DNA from: Enterococcus silesiacus
GTDB lineage: Bacteria; Bacillota; Bacilli; Lactobacillales; Enterococcaceae
Assembly: GCA_001465115.1 (NCBI GenBank)
Contig: CP013614.1
Span: forward strand, 2,728,001-2,792,000
DNA: 64,000 bases
Reading direction: 5' to 3'
The first letter of the stretch is position 1, and each line of letters opens with the position of its first letter. Shown piece by piece: positions 63,113-64,000 of this stretch. A model generated the notes under the pieces. It was not told the DNA's origin, did no database searches, and was given only the letters and a program-made list of their open reading frames with translations. The position numbers were made by a program, and so were the translations under genes.

Positions 63113-63260
63113 TAAGGGATTGAGACGCAACTCTTTGAGTCATGTCTCAATCCCAATCACAAGCGGTTCAGTTACAACTACTGCGCTTTGTTTGATGCAC
63201 TTTCTTCAACCGCTAGAATGCTAAGAGTTAAAGGCTTTTGTGCCAAACTCAGTTATTTTT
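63113..63260. repeat. Composite intergenic repeat between rodZ and pgsA
   Basis: Begins with the hairpin GGGATTGAGAC/GTCTCAATCCC (63117-63154). It then shares CAACTACTGCGCT and CTAAGAGTTAAAGG with the repeat at 25430-25500. The 327-bp gap holds no gene. Confidence 0.6.
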
Positions 63261-63286
63261 TACAGATTTGTAAAGTCGTCTATTGT

Positions 63287-64000
63287 TTATTGTGGTTGCT
63301 GAGATTGTTCCGGTTGTTCTGACTGCCCAGTTTGCGCATAGGCAAGAGTCATATTGATATTTCTTTGTCCAATACCAGTATTATTAGGGTTAAATTCCGC
63401 TTTTTGGCCATCTAATTTAAATTCCATGTACTCAGATGCTCCTAGGCTCACAACTATTTGAGTTGTACCTGCTGGAACTTCAACAGATTTTGGCTGGCCC
63501 GGTTGAATTGTCTCTTGATAAAAGTAACCATTGTCATTATTAGCTGCTGTAGCAATATAGATGCCCACCCAACAAGGCGCAGTAACAGCATTAAATTCAA
63601 GTTTGGCTGGAGTGGCAACATTTGTCGCACTCATATTTACAGTCACTCCTGATTCACTAATAAAATTCACTTCAGTTGGCGCTTTAGGTTCAGATGATGA
63701 ACTTGACGTTGACGCCTCTGTACTGCTTGAAACAGGTGCCTGACTTGATTCAGAGCTTGGTTCTGAATCAGATTCTCTGATTATTTCAGAAGCTGGCGGC
63801 TGGATCATAGGGCTCGCCTGTTGATCTTGCCAAGTAATATAAAACACAACAATTGCAATTGCTAAACCAATCAAAGAAAAAATGATTGCAGGTAAACTTC
63901 GCATAAAACGTTTTGTTTGACTGTTTTCATCGTACATTTGAGTTCTTGATTCATCTAAAGTTTCATACTGAACAGCTGATTCTATGTCTTCTGGCTCATC
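63287..64000 (-). CDS. rodZ: Cell-shape protein RodZ (C-terminal part; N terminus outside window)
   Basis: The reading frame runs off the right edge (63937-64000 continues in frame, DEPEDIESAVQYETLDESRT). The visible part has one membrane helix (LPAIIFSLIGLAIAIVVFYI), a Ser/Glu/Pro-rich extracellular linker, then a DUF4115-type domain (SATNVATPAKLEFNAVTAPCWVGIYI, PGQPKSVEVPAGTTQIVVSL) and a Gln-rich tail. RodZ links MreB-type elongation to the wall machinery. Its cytoplasmic helix-turn-helix half is not in the window. Confidence 0.88.
   Translation of the reverse strand, partial: DEPEDIESAVQYETLDESRTQMYDENSQTKRFMRSLPAIIFSLIGLAIAIVVFYITWQDQQASPMIQPPASEIIRESDSEPSSESSQAPVSSSTEASTSSSSSEPKAPTEVNFISESGVTVNMSATNVATPAKLEFNAVTAPCWVGIYIATAANNDNGYFYQETIQPGQPKSVEVPAGTTQIVVSLGASEYMEFKLDGQKAEFNPNNTGIGQRNINMTLAYAQTGQSEQPEQSQQPQ

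Overview
The window is low-GC Firmicute chromosomal DNA, almost certainly from an Enterococcus. The evidence is the gene order, the AGGAGG-type ribosome binding sites, the bifunctional glutathione synthetase GshF, the PlsX-linked auxiliary acyl carrier protein and the close similarity of the housekeeping proteins to enterococcal ones as I know them. I cannot name the species. Most genes lie on the minus strand. The backbone follows the classic Bacillus-type order yicC-gmk-rpoZ-priA-def-fmt-rsmB-stp-prkC-rsgA-rpe-thiN-rpmB-yloU-fakA-recG-plsX-acp-rnc-smc-ftsY, read from right to left here.

Layout. 1-3.1 kb: a BceRS-BceAB-like antimicrobial peptide sensing and detoxification module, cut by the window edge. 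3.2-7.3 kb: gshF, an isochorismatase-fold hydrolase and a YitT membrane protein. 7.9-14.3 kb: ftsY, a Cof-type phosphatase, smc and rnc. 14.5-20.9 kb: ndk and an oppDFBCA oligopeptide import operon, inserted relative to the Bacillus order. 21.1-27.9 kb: acpB-plsX, recG, fakA and yloU, separated by intergenic repeat elements. 28.1-39.1 kb: an accessory island, described below. 39.4-51.7 kb: rpmB and the translation, cell-wall-signalling and DNA-restart genes down to gmk. 52-61 kb: two paralogous D,D-carboxypeptidases that flank a DUF1827 protein, yicC, a YdbC/PC4 protein, a patatin-like lipase and an HscC-like Hsp70 whose J-domain partner gene is broken. 61-64 kb: a secreted coiled-coil repeat protein, pgsA and a partial rodZ.

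The island (about 28.0-39.2 kb) sits between yloU and rpmB, which are neighbours in Bacillus-type genomes. It has a complete agrBDCA-type quorum-sensing operon with a 39-residue AgrD-like precursor. Next to it are ten very short genes (30-35 codons). Each encodes a 15-residue leader ending in GG or AG and a 15-20-residue, aromatic-rich core. Nine of the ten cores share an exact Cys-x10-Cys spacing. Two thioredoxin-fold proteins, a C39-peptidase ABC exporter, a secreted protein and a BcrAB-like ABC transporter lie directly upstream in the same direction. I read this as a quorum-controlled system that makes, disulfide-bonds, trims and exports a family of miniature cyclic peptides, probably bacteriocins or signals, with built-in self-protection. 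No classical RiPP modification enzyme is present. I do not recognise the peptide family.

A second non-gene signal is a family of about 120-bp intergenic elements. Each folds into one long hairpin with a conserved apical GCTTTTTG and a conserved 5'-arm bulge. The arm sequences differ from copy to copy but stay complementary, which suggests selection on structure or a self-maintaining mobile palindrome.
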